NCBI GenBank assembly: GCA_000196815.1
Contig: FP929003.1
Coordinates: forward strand, 3,123,501 to 3,187,500
Direction of reading: 5' to 3'
DNA: 64,000 nucleotides
DNA from: Nitrospira defluvii
Lineage (GTDB): Bacteria; Nitrospirota; Nitrospiria; Nitrospirales; Nitrospiraceae
The position numbers and the translations under genes are program-made. This document shows, piece after piece, positions 44,908-53,015 of the stretch (position 1 is its first letter; every line of letters starts with the position of its first letter). The notes beneath the pieces are model-generated. The model was not told the origin of the DNA and made no database searches. It saw only the letters and a program-made list of their open reading frames with translations.

Positions 44908-44966
44908 GGCTAGCATTCCGGTTCAGTGGCGGCGCGAATCGCCGTCCGCTATAACCAGTTGTGAGG
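44908..44966 (-). other. attC-like recombination site (degenerate)
   Basis: Read on the minus strand, arms CTGGTTATAGCGGACGGCG and CGCCGCCACTGAACCGG fold onto each other around ATTCG with unpaired bases, which is the arm pattern of integron attC sites. The outer simple sites are eroded: TCACAAC for RYYYAAC and GCTAGCC for GTTRRRY. It sits between the stop of the ABM-like gene (45003) and the Mrr fragment (44892), exactly where a cassette junction should be. Confidence 0.65.
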
Positions 44967-45002
44967 CCTACCGCCTAGTGTAATTGAGATTGCCACGAGC
45001 GA

Positions 45003-45335
45003 CTACGCGTCGGACAGCCTGACTCGAACGGTATCCTTTGCTGGATCGAAGGGACGCTTCAAGAGCTGATTGTATATCGGCAAAGCCGGCACAACCTTTT
45101 CGTTTAGGAGGGCATTCAAATCCTGCCACTGGCGCCAGTGCTCGATAATATAAACGGTGTTACTTGTTCCCTCCTTGAGCCCGAACTCGTAGGAGACGCA
45201 GTTGAACGCAAGGGCGTCAGGCCTACCATAACTGGCGAGCGCCTCGATACACCGTGACGCGTGCTCCTCGTCCTTGCATTCAAGAGTGACCAAATGTACG
45301 CACCGCCCTTCCGTTCTTGAATCACTGACGTTCAT
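45003..45335 (-). CDS. Antibiotic-biosynthesis-monooxygenase (ABM) fold protein
   Basis: The 110-residue protein looks like a ferredoxin-like ABM domain: VHLVTLECKDEEHASRCIEALASYG, CVSYEFGLKEGTSNTVYIIEHWRQWQDLNALLNEKVV. Such small dimeric proteins include quinol monooxygenases and heme-degrading enzymes; many have unknown substrates. AAAGGAG lies 7 nt before the ATG. attC-like sites flank the gene on both sides, so it looks like an integron cassette. Confidence 0.72.
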   Translation of the reverse strand: MNVSDSRTEGRCVHLVTLECKDEEHASRCIEALASYGRPDALAFNCVSYEFGLKEGTSNTVYIIEHWRQWQDLNALLNEKVVPALPIYNQLLKRPFDPAKDTVRVRLSDA

Positions 45336-45356
45336 GAGACTCTCCTTTGCAGGTGT

Positions 45357-45398
45357 GCCTAACGTTTGAGCTGAGGCGACCGCCGCGAAGGGTTAGGC
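45357..45398 (-). other. attC-like recombination site
   Basis: The site is bounded by GCCTAAC (45357-45363) and GTTAGGC (45392-45398), perfect matches to the RYYYAAC and GTTRRRY simple sites of integron attC and complementary to each other. The interior, CAGCTCAAAC on the minus strand next to GTTAGGC, matches attC style, but the total of 42 bp is short and one internal arm seems deleted. It lies between the broken HEPN-like gene and the ABM gene. Confidence 0.7.
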
Positions 45399-45417
45399 GT
45401 CGCCTTCGGCGAGGGTG

Positions 45418-45859
45418 CTACCAGTGCCATAGCTCCGGCGTTGTGTTCGACAGGACTCCGAGACCAACAAGCTCTGGCTCATACGGCTGCGATGTAGTTC
45501 TTGCAATCGGCGTGCGGGAGCTACGCCCGATCGTGCACGCTCTGATTTCGCTTGTTGCGCCCCTCTTCAATCCGTGGCCAGTCATGCCAGGGAAGACCAG
45601 ACGTGCTGGCGGCGAGTAACGCGACCAGCTTGGAACTCTTGCAAGGAAAGACGGCTTCGTCTCGGAGCGCCTGAAGAACCTCCTCCAACACAGAGTATGC
45701 TGAAACAAGAATCACGTTGAAGCACAGATCTCTCACGCCTGATTGGTTGAACCCGCCGACAAAGGTCGCGACGTTGCAGTTCCCGACCGCAACGTTCCGT
45801 GAGTGGCGCACCTCCCACGATGCACGGACTGAAGACCGTGTGGAGGGGTCGCGGATCAT
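45418..45859 (-). pseudogene. Broken HEPN-like gene
   Basis: The frame from about 45859 encodes a helical protein with NVILVSAYSVLEEVLQALRDEAVF and a RNKRNQSVH motif that fits the RX4-6H signature of HEPN RNases. It is interrupted by TAG at 45521-45523; reading on gives LPHADCKNYIAAV, then TGA at 45479-45481, then after a 1-base shift ELVGLGVLSNTTPELWHW and a final stop at 45418. Both stops are one change from TGG (Trp). The pattern shows a decayed gene about 145 codons long, followed by an attC-like site. Confidence 0.65.
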
Positions 45860-46021
45860 CGCGGGCTTGTTCGTTGCGACGCGTAACTATTAAGTATACT
45901 GACCGGCATGGTACGCAGATGCCGTGTGCCAACTCCCGCACAATTCTTCCATTGGTTCATAGGCTTCTCAGCTCTGTCCACCACGCAGGGGTCGCGTGCC
46001 ATACAGACCGGCATAATACCG

Positions 46022-46200
46022 TTAGAACTGCGAAAGACTCAATCCTTGGACCAGCGCATCGGCTGGGCTCCGGACACCTTTGCCGCCTCGATTGAAGCCG
46101 TGCGTACAAGTCATGATCGTTGCACATCGGTGTGGCCCAACAATTCCTGCACCGTGCGAATGTCGTAACCGTCTTCAAGCAGGTGCGTCGCAACGAAGCA
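46022..46200 (-). pseudogene. C-terminal remnant of an integron-type tyrosine recombinase
   Basis: Reading from 46200, the codons give [23 protein letters not shown]; after a 1-base frameshift they give TCTHGFNRGGKGVRSPADAL and end LSLSQF at the TAA 46022-46024. This is the last third of an IntI-like recombinase ([12 protein letters not shown] ... YTHVLNRG ... VRSPAD). The catalytic Tyr that should precede THGFNRGG is Cys, and the upstream His-x-Leu-Arg motif is lost. It lies upstream of the attC-flanked genes on the same strand. Confidence 0.7.
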
Positions 46201-46378
46201 CCAAAATCATTCCTGGCTCCATTTCTTCTTCGACTCGATGCTTCACGCCGCCGCGGCGTCATGACCTTCAGCTTCGGACCTTGGCCCCGATCCGCCCGAC
46301 ATTTTCCTGCGCCGCAGAAATCGCTGAAGACCGGACGCACATCGGCGCCTCGTGGAAGGGGCAATGGCCGTCTCCATA

Positions 46379-47218
46379 TTAATTCCAGTTACGCTGGATA
46401 CTTCTAAGCTCTTCTTTGCTAACGCGATCCTTCCGAAGATCCAATGGGTAGAGCGGGAACAACCACCTGTTTGCGATCTCGTTGATCACATTCGAGTCCT
46501 CGGTTTCCAACAAACCTCCCGCATGTAGACTCTCCAAGCTTTTGTTGTTCAGATCGAATAGCGCGTGCATCGTTAGATTCTCATCAATAGCTTGAGCCCG
46601 CCAAATCTTGGCAAGGATATCCAAGGCACTAGGCTTTAGACAGCCCGCATTGGAAAGGGCGGACACCAGCCGAAGCGTCGGACGCCTCGAGCTTACAGGC
46701 ATACGCCCCAACTCGTCCGTGCGTCGAGGGTCATGCCAATAATGGGCACCATCGTTTTCGATGTAGTCTACATAGATGGCTTCTTCTCGTTGGCGGAGAA
46801 TCTCGTTGTAGAAGATCCAGTCAACATTATTCGGCCCATCGAGATAGTACTCCTTTCGTTCTCGATTGACCCATTCCCGAACCGCTGAGAATGAATCCGG
46901 GTAGCGCCAGCAATATTGTGCGTATATGCCCTTCGCTAAGTGATCATTAAAATACTGCAACTGTCGGTTAAAGTCGGATTGTCGTTCAATGCGTGGGCAG
47001 CGCACAGCGTCGACCAGAATAAGAACCTTGGCCGCCTCTTCTTCGGCTGCGAGGCGCAGGATCTCACTCCCCGCAGGTCGCCTGAGCTCATTCAGCAAGA
47101 GTGAGTCGCTATCGATTTGGTGGGCGTTTGAAACGCAGAGCGCGGCACCGGCTGCAATTTCAGTGAAAAGGGTGTCATCGGTTAACTGTGAGAGATCTTG
47201 AATGGCTTTGACACGCAT
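46379..47218 (-). CDS. AbiV-like (HEPN) protein, possible abortive-infection gene
   Basis: The N-terminal 110 residues of this 279-residue protein recall the AbiV family: a helix with GAALCVSNAHQIDSDSLLLNEL, then RRPAGSEILRLAAEEEAAKVLILVDAVRCPR, where the EEEAAK run stands in the place of the family's EELGK. The middle is Tyr/Trp-rich (WRYPDSFSAVREWVNRERKEYYLD). No clear catalytic RX4-6H is visible, though R-x-VNRERKE is near. The gene is intact, with moderate codon bias toward A/T third positions unlike the core genes. Function in phage defence is inferred only from this resemblance and the accessory neighbourhood. Confidence 0.55.
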   Translation of the reverse strand: MRVKAIQDLSQLTDDTLFTEIAAGAALCVSNAHQIDSDSLLLNELRRPAGSEILRLAAEEEAAKVLILVDAVRCPRIERQSDFNRQLQYFNDHLAKGIYAQYCWRYPDSFSAVREWVNRERKEYYLDGPNNVDWIFYNEILRQREEAIYVDYIENDGAHYWHDPRRTDELGRMPVSSRRPTLRLVSALSNAGCLKPSALDILAKIWRAQAIDENLTMHALFDLNNKSLESLHAGGLLETEDSNVINEIANRWLFPLYPLDLRKDRVSKEELRSIQRNWN

Positions 47219-47391
47219 CGGTGGCTAGCTACCTGGCACGCCGCTTTGTGGCGCGTCCCCGTTGATCCCCCTATCACGCTGCCCTGATGCTTCTAGCATA
47301 GCCTGCACCCGCTAGACCTAGCCTCCCCGAATTTCTGAGCCAAGCAGGCACAAACTTGCCTCGATGCCGTGGATTCTTGAATAATCGATGA

Positions 47392-47643
47392 ATGAAATCA
47401 AGACAGAACGGACCGGTGAATACACACAGACGCACGGGGATGATCCGTGCCGTCATGCTGATCGTGCTGGTCGGATCGGTGACTGGATGCTCCCTCTTGT
47501 TTACACCGATGAGGACGCCGATCGGACATTCGTCGGATGAGAACGGCCGTCGGTGCTCAACCTATCAAACGAGGTCGGAGGGTGTGTACGAGACGAGATG
47601 CGACTACGGCGGCCCGCATCAAGGCCCCGTATATGGCCGATAG
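47392..47643 (+). CDS. Small lipoprotein
   Basis: The 83-residue product has a hydrophobic stretch AVMLIVLVGSV and the lipobox VTGC, so Cys33 would be lipidated. The mature 50 residues are polar with two further Cys (RRCSTYQTRSEGVYETRC), perhaps forming a disulfide. No family is recognised. The start may be the ATG at 47392 or the one at 47440; the latter gives the more standard signal length. It is convergent with the acetyltransferase gene. Confidence 0.6.
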   Translation: MKSRQNGPVNTHRRTGMIRAVMLIVLVGSVTGCSLLFTPMRTPIGHSSDENGRRCSTYQTRSEGVYETRCDYGGPHQGPVYGR

Positions 47644-47655
47644 AGGGGCAATGGC

Positions 47656-48429
47656 TCAAAACCTCAAGCGATCGTTAATGATCAATCCGAAGTGCTCCTG
47701 GAGCAGCTGTTCTCGCTCCACTTCACTTGTTACATGAAGTTCCTGCAGGCCATCAATTCCTCGAACTTTGAGCAGGTTACCGATGAATGTTTTCCGCCCA
47801 TCCAGGGTGGGCATCGTGCATATCAGTCGCTGAACGAACAGCGACTCCGGCGCATGCGAGTGGTAGTAGTTGGCAAACTGGTAGTCCACCGGCAGCCAGG
47901 GCTCGAGAGTAAAGGAATAGAGATTCGTCCAGGCCTCATCGAGACGACATTGCAACACATGCTCTCCCCGTTCGTCCGTCGTGAGCCTAAATTGATCCGG
48001 CCCTTGCCGATGTTCCAGACCAGCCACACAGGGCAACGGCTCGCGCAATCCCTGCCCTCCGAATCCGACATCCACAATCCAGCGCTTCCCGTCCAGATGA
48101 ACAAGTAGCACCTGGTGACTCCGCGGCCTTACGCCTTCCGCCCCATACAACACCCGGGCCGCCAACCTGGTGATGGCGAATCCAAGGTCTTCTAGCAACA
48201 GTGCAAACAACCCGTTCAACTCGAAGCAGTACCCGCCTCGACGACTCGTCACGATCTTCTCAAAAAGGGCAGCGGGCTCCAAGGCAATGGGGCGTCCAAG
48301 CTGGATGTCCAGATTTTCAAATGGCACGGTCAGGACATGGGAGAGATGTAAGCCACGCAATGTCTCCATCGACGGAACCAAGGAGCCTTGATAGCCGATG
48401 CGCGCGAGATAGGCCGATCGATCAACCAT
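47656..48429 (-). CDS. nat: Arylamine N-acetyltransferase
   Basis: This 257-residue enzyme transfers acetyl from acetyl-CoA to arylamines and hydrazines. The catalytic triad is clear: Cys68 in RRGGYCFELN, His105 in RSHQVLLV and Asp120 in VDVGFGG. The N-terminal VPFENLDI motif is also typical. GGGAGGA lies 5 nt before the ATG. Aromatic-amine handling may relate loosely to the phenol oxidase nearby, but no shared transcript exists. Confidence 0.95.
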   Translation of the reverse strand: MVDRSAYLARIGYQGSLVPSMETLRGLHLSHVLTVPFENLDIQLGRPIALEPAALFEKIVTSRRGGYCFELNGLFALLLEDLGFAITRLAARVLYGAEGVRPRSHQVLLVHLDGKRWIVDVGFGGQGLREPLPCVAGLEHRQGPDQFRLTTDERGEHVLQCRLDEAWTNLYSFTLEPWLPVDYQFANYYHSHAPESLFVQRLICTMPTLDGRKTFIGNLLKVRGIDGLQELHVTSEVEREQLLQEHFGLIINDRLRF

Positions 48430-48572
48430 AGAGTCCTCCCGATGAGTGGGTCATTATACGAATCTGCCTGAACGGATCACACAGGTCTCAGCACCGACGC
48501 CGGCCGGTGACATTGCAGACGCCTGCGGCGCTTGCTACGATGGTCGGTCTTTTTCCGACAGAGGACTCCAGG

Positions 48573-51398
48573 GTGGCCAACCGTATTCCCCCAGATCGCA
48601 CCACGAACGACTTGATCGTCGAAGGCGCGCGCCAGAATAATCTGAAGAACATCTCCCTGCGGATCCCTCACAACCGGGTCACCGCCGTCACCGGCCTGTC
48701 CGGATCCGGCAAATCGTCCCTGGCCTTCGACACACTGTTTGCCGAAGGCCAATGGCGCTATGTGGAATCGCTCTCGACCTACGCGCGGATGTTTCTCGAT
48801 AAGGTGAACCGGCCAGACGTCGATCGGATTACCAACATCCGCCCCGCGATCGCGATCGAACAGAAAAATCCGATCCGCACCGCCCGTTCGACCGTCGGCA
48901 CCGCCACCGAGCTCGCCGACCTGCTGCGGCTGCTCTTCGCCAAAATCGGCAAGCCCGTCTGCCCGGATTGCAAACAGGAGGCGCGCGGTTACCATCCTGG
49001 GTCGGTCGCCGAGGAACTGCTGGCACGATTCCCTGACGCGCGGGCGATGGTTCTCTTTCCCCTCAAGGATCTCGGCCCGGGCCACGACCGCTCCCTGCTC
49101 GACTCACTCCTGAAACGGGGATTCACCCGGCTGCGATGCGGCGAGGAACTCCTGGATCTCCATGAGCAGGCCGTGCTCCCGGAGACCCGCGAATCGGGCA
49201 TCCAGGTCGTGCTGGATCGACTCGTCCTCCGACCGGATAACCGACACCGGTTGATCGAGGCCATCGAAGTCGCGTTTCAGGAAGCCGAAGGCACCTGCCA
49301 GATCCTGGTGATCGGACAAGGGCTCCGGACCTACAGCACCCACTTTCGCTGTCAGGGGTGCGGGCGGACGTTCGAACCGTTACGCCCGCTGCTGTTCTCC
49401 TTCAACCACCCGCTCGGAGCCTGCCCGGAGTGCAAAGGGTTCGGCAATATCCTGCAATACGACAAAGATCTGGTCATCCCCGACCGGAGCAAATCGCTTG
49501 CCGGCGGCGTCATCGAGCCTTGGAGCAAGCCGGGATCCGACTGGTGGCAGAAGCAAATATTGCTGGCGATGAAGAAACAGGGCGTAGATCTGACGGCCCC
49601 GTTTCAAGAGCTTCCCGAAGAGGTGCAACAGCTGATCTGGGAAGGAAGCGATCAAGTCGAAGGAGTCCGGCAGTACTTCGACTATCTGGAAACCAAACGC
49701 TACAAGCTCCATGTGCGCGTGCTGCTCAGCCGCTACCGCAGTCCGGCCACCTGCCCGACCTGCCACGGCAGCCGTCTGAAACCGTCCGCCCGGTTCGTCA
49801 AATTGGCGGGGCAGGATATCGTGGAGATCGGTGAACTCACCATTGAAGCGGCCGCCGCCTGGTTCGAGCGCCTGGCCCTGCCCGCCTTCGACGCGGAGGT
49901 CGCCAAGGATATTCTGCGCCAACTGCATGCGAAGCTGAACTTTCTACTCCGTGTAGGATTGAGCTACCTCACGCTGTCGCGGCAGACGAAAACCTTGTCC
50001 GGTGGAGAAGCACAACGAATTGCACTGGCCAACCAGCTGGGCTCCCGTTTGGTGGGCACACTCTACGTATTGGATGAACCGACGATCGGCCTGCATGCCC
50101 GCGACACGGACACCCTGGCCACGATCCTTCGCGATCTCGCCAATCATGGCAACACCGTCGTCGTGGTGGAGCACGATCCGTCGATGATTCAGGCCGCAGA
50201 CCACATCGTCGAAATGGGACCCGGTTCGGGCGAGCAGGGCGGGCACATCGTCTGCGCGGCGCCACGCGAACAATTCCTCGCCGACCCAGCCTCGCTCACC
50301 GCCCGGTACCTGCGCGGAGAGACCCGCATTCCCCTGCCGAAGATGCGGCGCTCGGGCAACGGAAAAGTCCTGAGCATCGCCGGCGCGGCCGAGCACAATC
50401 TCAAGAATCTCGTCGTCCGCATTCCACTCCACATGCTGGTCTGCGTCACCGGCGTCTCGGGATCGGGCAAAAGCACCCTCATCGAAAAGACGCTGTACCG
50501 GGCCGCCGCCCGCGCCTTTCGTATCGAGTCGCTCCCGATGGGAACGTTCCAGGCCATCAAGGGACTCGAACATGTGAAGGGCGTACGGCTCATCGACCAA
50601 CAGCCGATCGGCCGGACGCCGCGCTCCAACCCCATCACCTACCTGAAGGCCTTCGACGAGATCCGCACCCTGTTTGCCTCCGAGCGGGAGGCCCTGCGCC
50701 GCGGCTTGACGCCAGGGCACTTCTCCTTCAATTCCGCCGACGGACGCTGCGAGCGCTGCGAAGGGAACGGGTATGAAAAGCTGGAGATGTATTTCTTCGA
50801 AGACATCTATGCCACCTGCGAGCAATGCGACGGCAAGCGCTTCAAGCCGGAGGTGCTGAGCATCCGATACCGGGGCAAGACGATCCACGATGTGCTGAAC
50901 CTCACCGTGACGGAAGCGCAGGCATTTTTCTCTGGCTCACCGAAGCTGACCGAAAAACTCTACCTACTGTCCTCAATCGGATTGGGCTATCTGCGGCTGG
51001 GCCAGGCAGCCACGACGCTGTCGGGCGGAGAAGCACAACGGCTGAAGATCGCCGCCGAACTGAAGGATCCTTCGGCGCACAATCTGCTCTATATCCTCGA
51101 TGAACCGACCACCGGCCTGCACTTGGACGACATCAAGAAACTGCTGACGGTGCTGCACAAGCTCGTGGATGCCGGGAATACCCTGATCATCGTGGAGCAC
51201 AATCTGGATGTCATCAAGACGGCCGATTGGGTCATCGACCTGGGCCCGGAAGGAGGCGAGGCAGGCGGACAGATCGTGGCCGAGGGACGCCCCGAGCAGG
51301 TCGCGAAAGTCACGCAGTCTCACACAGGACGGTTTCTGGCGAAGATGCTGGAAGCCGCCGTATCTCGTGAAGCGTATCTCGCAAAAAATAGGAACTGA
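48573..51398 (+). CDS. uvrA: UvrA-family excinuclease subunit (divergent)
   Basis: This is a 941-residue tandem ABC ATPase of nucleotide excision repair. NBD1 has Walker A TGLSGSGKSSLAFDT and signature SGGEAQRIALANQLGS; NBD2 has TGVSGSGKSTL and SGGEAQRLKIAAELKD. Zinc motifs CPDCK ... CQGC and CERC ... CEQC are kept. Two junction motifs differ from canonical UvrA: IRTARSTVGTATELADLLRLLFA in place of the NPRSTVGTVTE form, and RTPRSNPITYLKAFDEIRTLFA in place of NPRSTPATYTGVFD. It may be a second, specialised UvrA. The start is uncertain: GTG 48573 has AGAGGA 8 nt upstream; ATG 48540 and GTG 48507 lie in frame. Confidence 0.92.
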   Translation: MANRIPPDRTTNDLIVEGARQNNLKNISLRIPHNRVTAVTGLSGSGKSSLAFDTLFAEGQWRYVESLSTYARMFLDKVNRPDVDRITNIRPAIAIEQKNPIRTARSTVGTATELADLLRLLFAKIGKPVCPDCKQEARGYHPGSVAEELLARFPDARAMVLFPLKDLGPGHDRSLLDSLLKRGFTRLRCGEELLDLHEQAVLPETRESGIQVVLDRLVLRPDNRHRLIEAIEVAFQEAEGTCQILVIGQGLRTYSTHFRCQGCGRTFEPLRPLLFSFNHPLGACPECKGFGNILQYDKDLVIPDRSKSLAGGVIEPWSKPGSDWWQKQILLAMKKQGVDLTAPFQELPEEVQQLIWEGSDQVEGVRQYFDYLETKRYKLHVRVLLSRYRSPATCPTCHGSRLKPSARFVKLAGQDIVEIGELTIEAAAAWFERLALPAFDAEVAKDILRQLHAKLNFLLRVGLSYLTLSRQTKTLSGGEAQRIALANQLGSRLVGTLYVLDEPTIGLHARDTDTLATILRDLANHGNTVVVVEHDPSMIQAADHIVEMGPGSGEQGGHIVCAAPREQFLADPASLTARYLRGETRIPLPKMRRSGNGKVLSIAGAAEHNLKNLVVRIPLHMLVCVTGVSGSGKSTLIEKTLYRAAARAFRIESLPMGTFQAIKGLEHVKGVRLIDQQPIGRTPRSNPITYLKAFDEIRTLFASEREALRRGLTPGHFSFNSADGRCERCEGNGYEKLEMYFFEDIYATCEQCDGKRFKPEVLSIRYRGKTIHDVLNLTVTEAQAFFSGSPKLTEKLYLLSSIGLGYLRLGQAATTLSGGEAQRLKIAAELKDPSAHNLLYILDEPTTGLHLDDIKKLLTVLHKLVDAGNTLIIVEHNLDVIKTADWVIDLGPEGGEAGGQIVAEGRPEQVAKVTQSHTGRFLAKMLEAAVSREAYLAKNRN

Positions 51399-51514
51399 TG
51401 GCCTATCGTGAGGCATGCAGACCGGGGGATTCTAGGCCAGAACCATACGCTACTAACTCTCAGCGCTAGACTCGTGCCTCTCGCGAGATACGAACGACGA
51501 GCGACGAAATACGA

Positions 51515-52075
51515 TCAGTTCGAGGAGGGATCGAACGGCATGTCCGCATAGTGGCGGGAAGTGTCGTCCAGCGAGAGAAAGATATCCGACCAGATGCGGG
51601 TCGGCTCTTTTTCAAACACAATCGAGGGATCGGCGGGCAGCGTAATCCATGAGCCGGTTTGCATTTCCGACTCCAGCTGTCCGGGCCCCCAGCCCGAGTA
51701 CCCCAAGTACGCCCGAAACGATTCCTTCCCGGGCTGCTCCATCAGAATCCGCTCCATAATCTCCAGATCGCCGCCGAGGCAGACCCCATCGAATACCTGG
51801 TGCGAATTCTCAGGAGTCTGATTGATGCGGTAGAGCATCATTACCTGATTGGTTTGCACGGGGCCGCCGGAATACAACACATGCGGTTGACCTTCCAGAA
51901 TCGGCACCTGCGGCAGCGCCTCAGAGATGGACATGGCGGTCGGACGGTTCACGATCACACCCAGCGCCCCTTCCGGCCCGTGCTCACACAGGAGCACCAC
52001 CGTCTGTCGGAAGTTGGGATCGTTCAATGCCGGCGCGGCCACGAGAAGAATGCCTTTACCGAGTGGAATTGACAT
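51515..52075 (-). CDS. YqgE/AlgH family protein (UPF0301)
   Basis: This 186-residue protein shows the family pattern: PLGKGILLVAAPALNDPNFRQTVVLLCEHGPEGALGVIVNRPT at the start, then VLYSGGPVQTNQVMMLYR and YLGYSGWGPGQLESEMQTGSWI. AlgH members have been linked to transcriptional or post-transcriptional control, but the biochemical role is unclear. AGGATG precedes the ATG. It follows the nitrilase-like gene by 64 nt. Confidence 0.93.
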   Translation of the reverse strand: MSIPLGKGILLVAAPALNDPNFRQTVVLLCEHGPEGALGVIVNRPTAMSISEALPQVPILEGQPHVLYSGGPVQTNQVMMLYRINQTPENSHQVFDGVCLGGDLEIMERILMEQPGKESFRAYLGYSGWGPGQLESEMQTGSWITLPADPSIVFEKEPTRIWSDIFLSLDDTSRHYADMPFDPSSN

Positions 52076-52139
52076 GGTTCATCCTACCGTGCGTTCGTAA
52101 GTGACGCAAGTTGAGTCATGAAAAGGATACGACGCGGAA

Positions 52140-52931
52140 TTAGTCGGCATAGAAGGCTGGGCGCCGGTCGCGCAGAAGATCGTTGTAATCGTTGAGCGCC
52201 TTGAGCCTGGCCTCGGCGGGGTCGATGTCAACGAGAGTCAGGTCCTCGATGTCGCGCGGCGCGCGATGCAGAATCCGGCCGCGCGGACTGACGACTTCGC
52301 TCAATCCGATAAACGTCAGGCGGTCTTTCCCCCCGCGGGCTTCGCTGCCGATCCGATTCGCCGTCACGCTGAAGACTCGATTCTCCAAGCAGCGGGTCAC
52401 CATGGAGTCGGGACAGTTCGGCAGCACCAGGTTAGACGGATGCGCGATGATATCCGCGCCCTGCAATGCCAGCGTGCGGGCGGATTCCGGATAATACCAG
52501 TCGAAGCAGATCATGACGCCGACTTTGGCAGGGCCGATGTCCCACACATGAAACCCGCTGTCACCCGGAGTAAACCAGAGCGTTTCCTCGAAAAAAAGAT
52601 GCGTTTTCCGATAGCAACCGATGAATCCCTTGGGGCCGACCACGATCGCCGAATTGAAACAGCGCCCGCCGTCCCGCTCCGGCAGGCCGGCTACGATGGT
52701 CATCCCCCGACGTGCGGCAATGTCCGCGAGCCGTTTCGTCGTCGCCCCGTCCGGCACCGGCTCTGCAAGTTGGAACACTTCTTCCTGCGAAACGAACTGG
52801 TAGCCGGTCGCGAATAGTTCAGGCAGCACGATCAGGTCGGTCTCCACCTGTTCAAGTCGAGCCGTGATGAGGTCGAGATTGTGCGCGACCTCCCCAAAAA
52901 CCGGATCAAATTGGAGATACCCGACCCGCAT
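52140..52931 (-). CDS. Carbon-nitrogen hydrolase (nitrilase superfamily)
   Basis: This 263-residue amidase-type hydrolase has the full Glu-Lys-Cys triad: Glu38 in LIVLPELF, Lys109 in GCYRKTHLF and Cys142 in GVMICFDWYYPES. Substrates in the family range from omega-amides to N-carbamoyl compounds; the fold and size are close to YafV and N-carbamoylputrescine amidase-like members, but I cannot assign one. AAAGGCG lies about 6 nt before the ATG. Confidence 0.92.
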   Translation of the reverse strand: MRVGYLQFDPVFGEVAHNLDLITARLEQVETDLIVLPELFATGYQFVSQEEVFQLAEPVPDGATTKRLADIAARRGMTIVAGLPERDGGRCFNSAIVVGPKGFIGCYRKTHLFFEETLWFTPGDSGFHVWDIGPAKVGVMICFDWYYPESARTLALQGADIIAHPSNLVLPNCPDSMVTRCLENRVFSVTANRIGSEARGGKDRLTFIGLSEVVSPRGRILHRAPRDIEDLTLVDIDPAEARLKALNDYNDLLRDRRPAFYAD

Positions 52932-52953
52932 GATGTCGCCTTTCTACTCAAAG

Positions 52954-52984
52954 AAAAACGGGCAGGGACGGCCCTGCCCGTTTC
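52954..52984. terminator. Hairpin terminator between the SmbP-like and nitrilase genes
   Basis: A 9-bp stem, CGGGCAGGG (52959-52967) with CCCTGCCCG (52972-52980), is flanked by AAAAA on the left and TTT on the right. On the minus strand the stem is followed by TTTTT, about 35 nt past the SmbP-like stop codon, a good intrinsic terminator. Confidence 0.85.
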
Positions 52985-53015
52985 ATCTTACACGCCGTCG
53001 ACGCGCAAGAACCGA

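Noticed and set aside
45907-46168. Plus-strand frame at the integrase remnant
   Set aside because: It is the antisense shadow of the IntI-like fragment.
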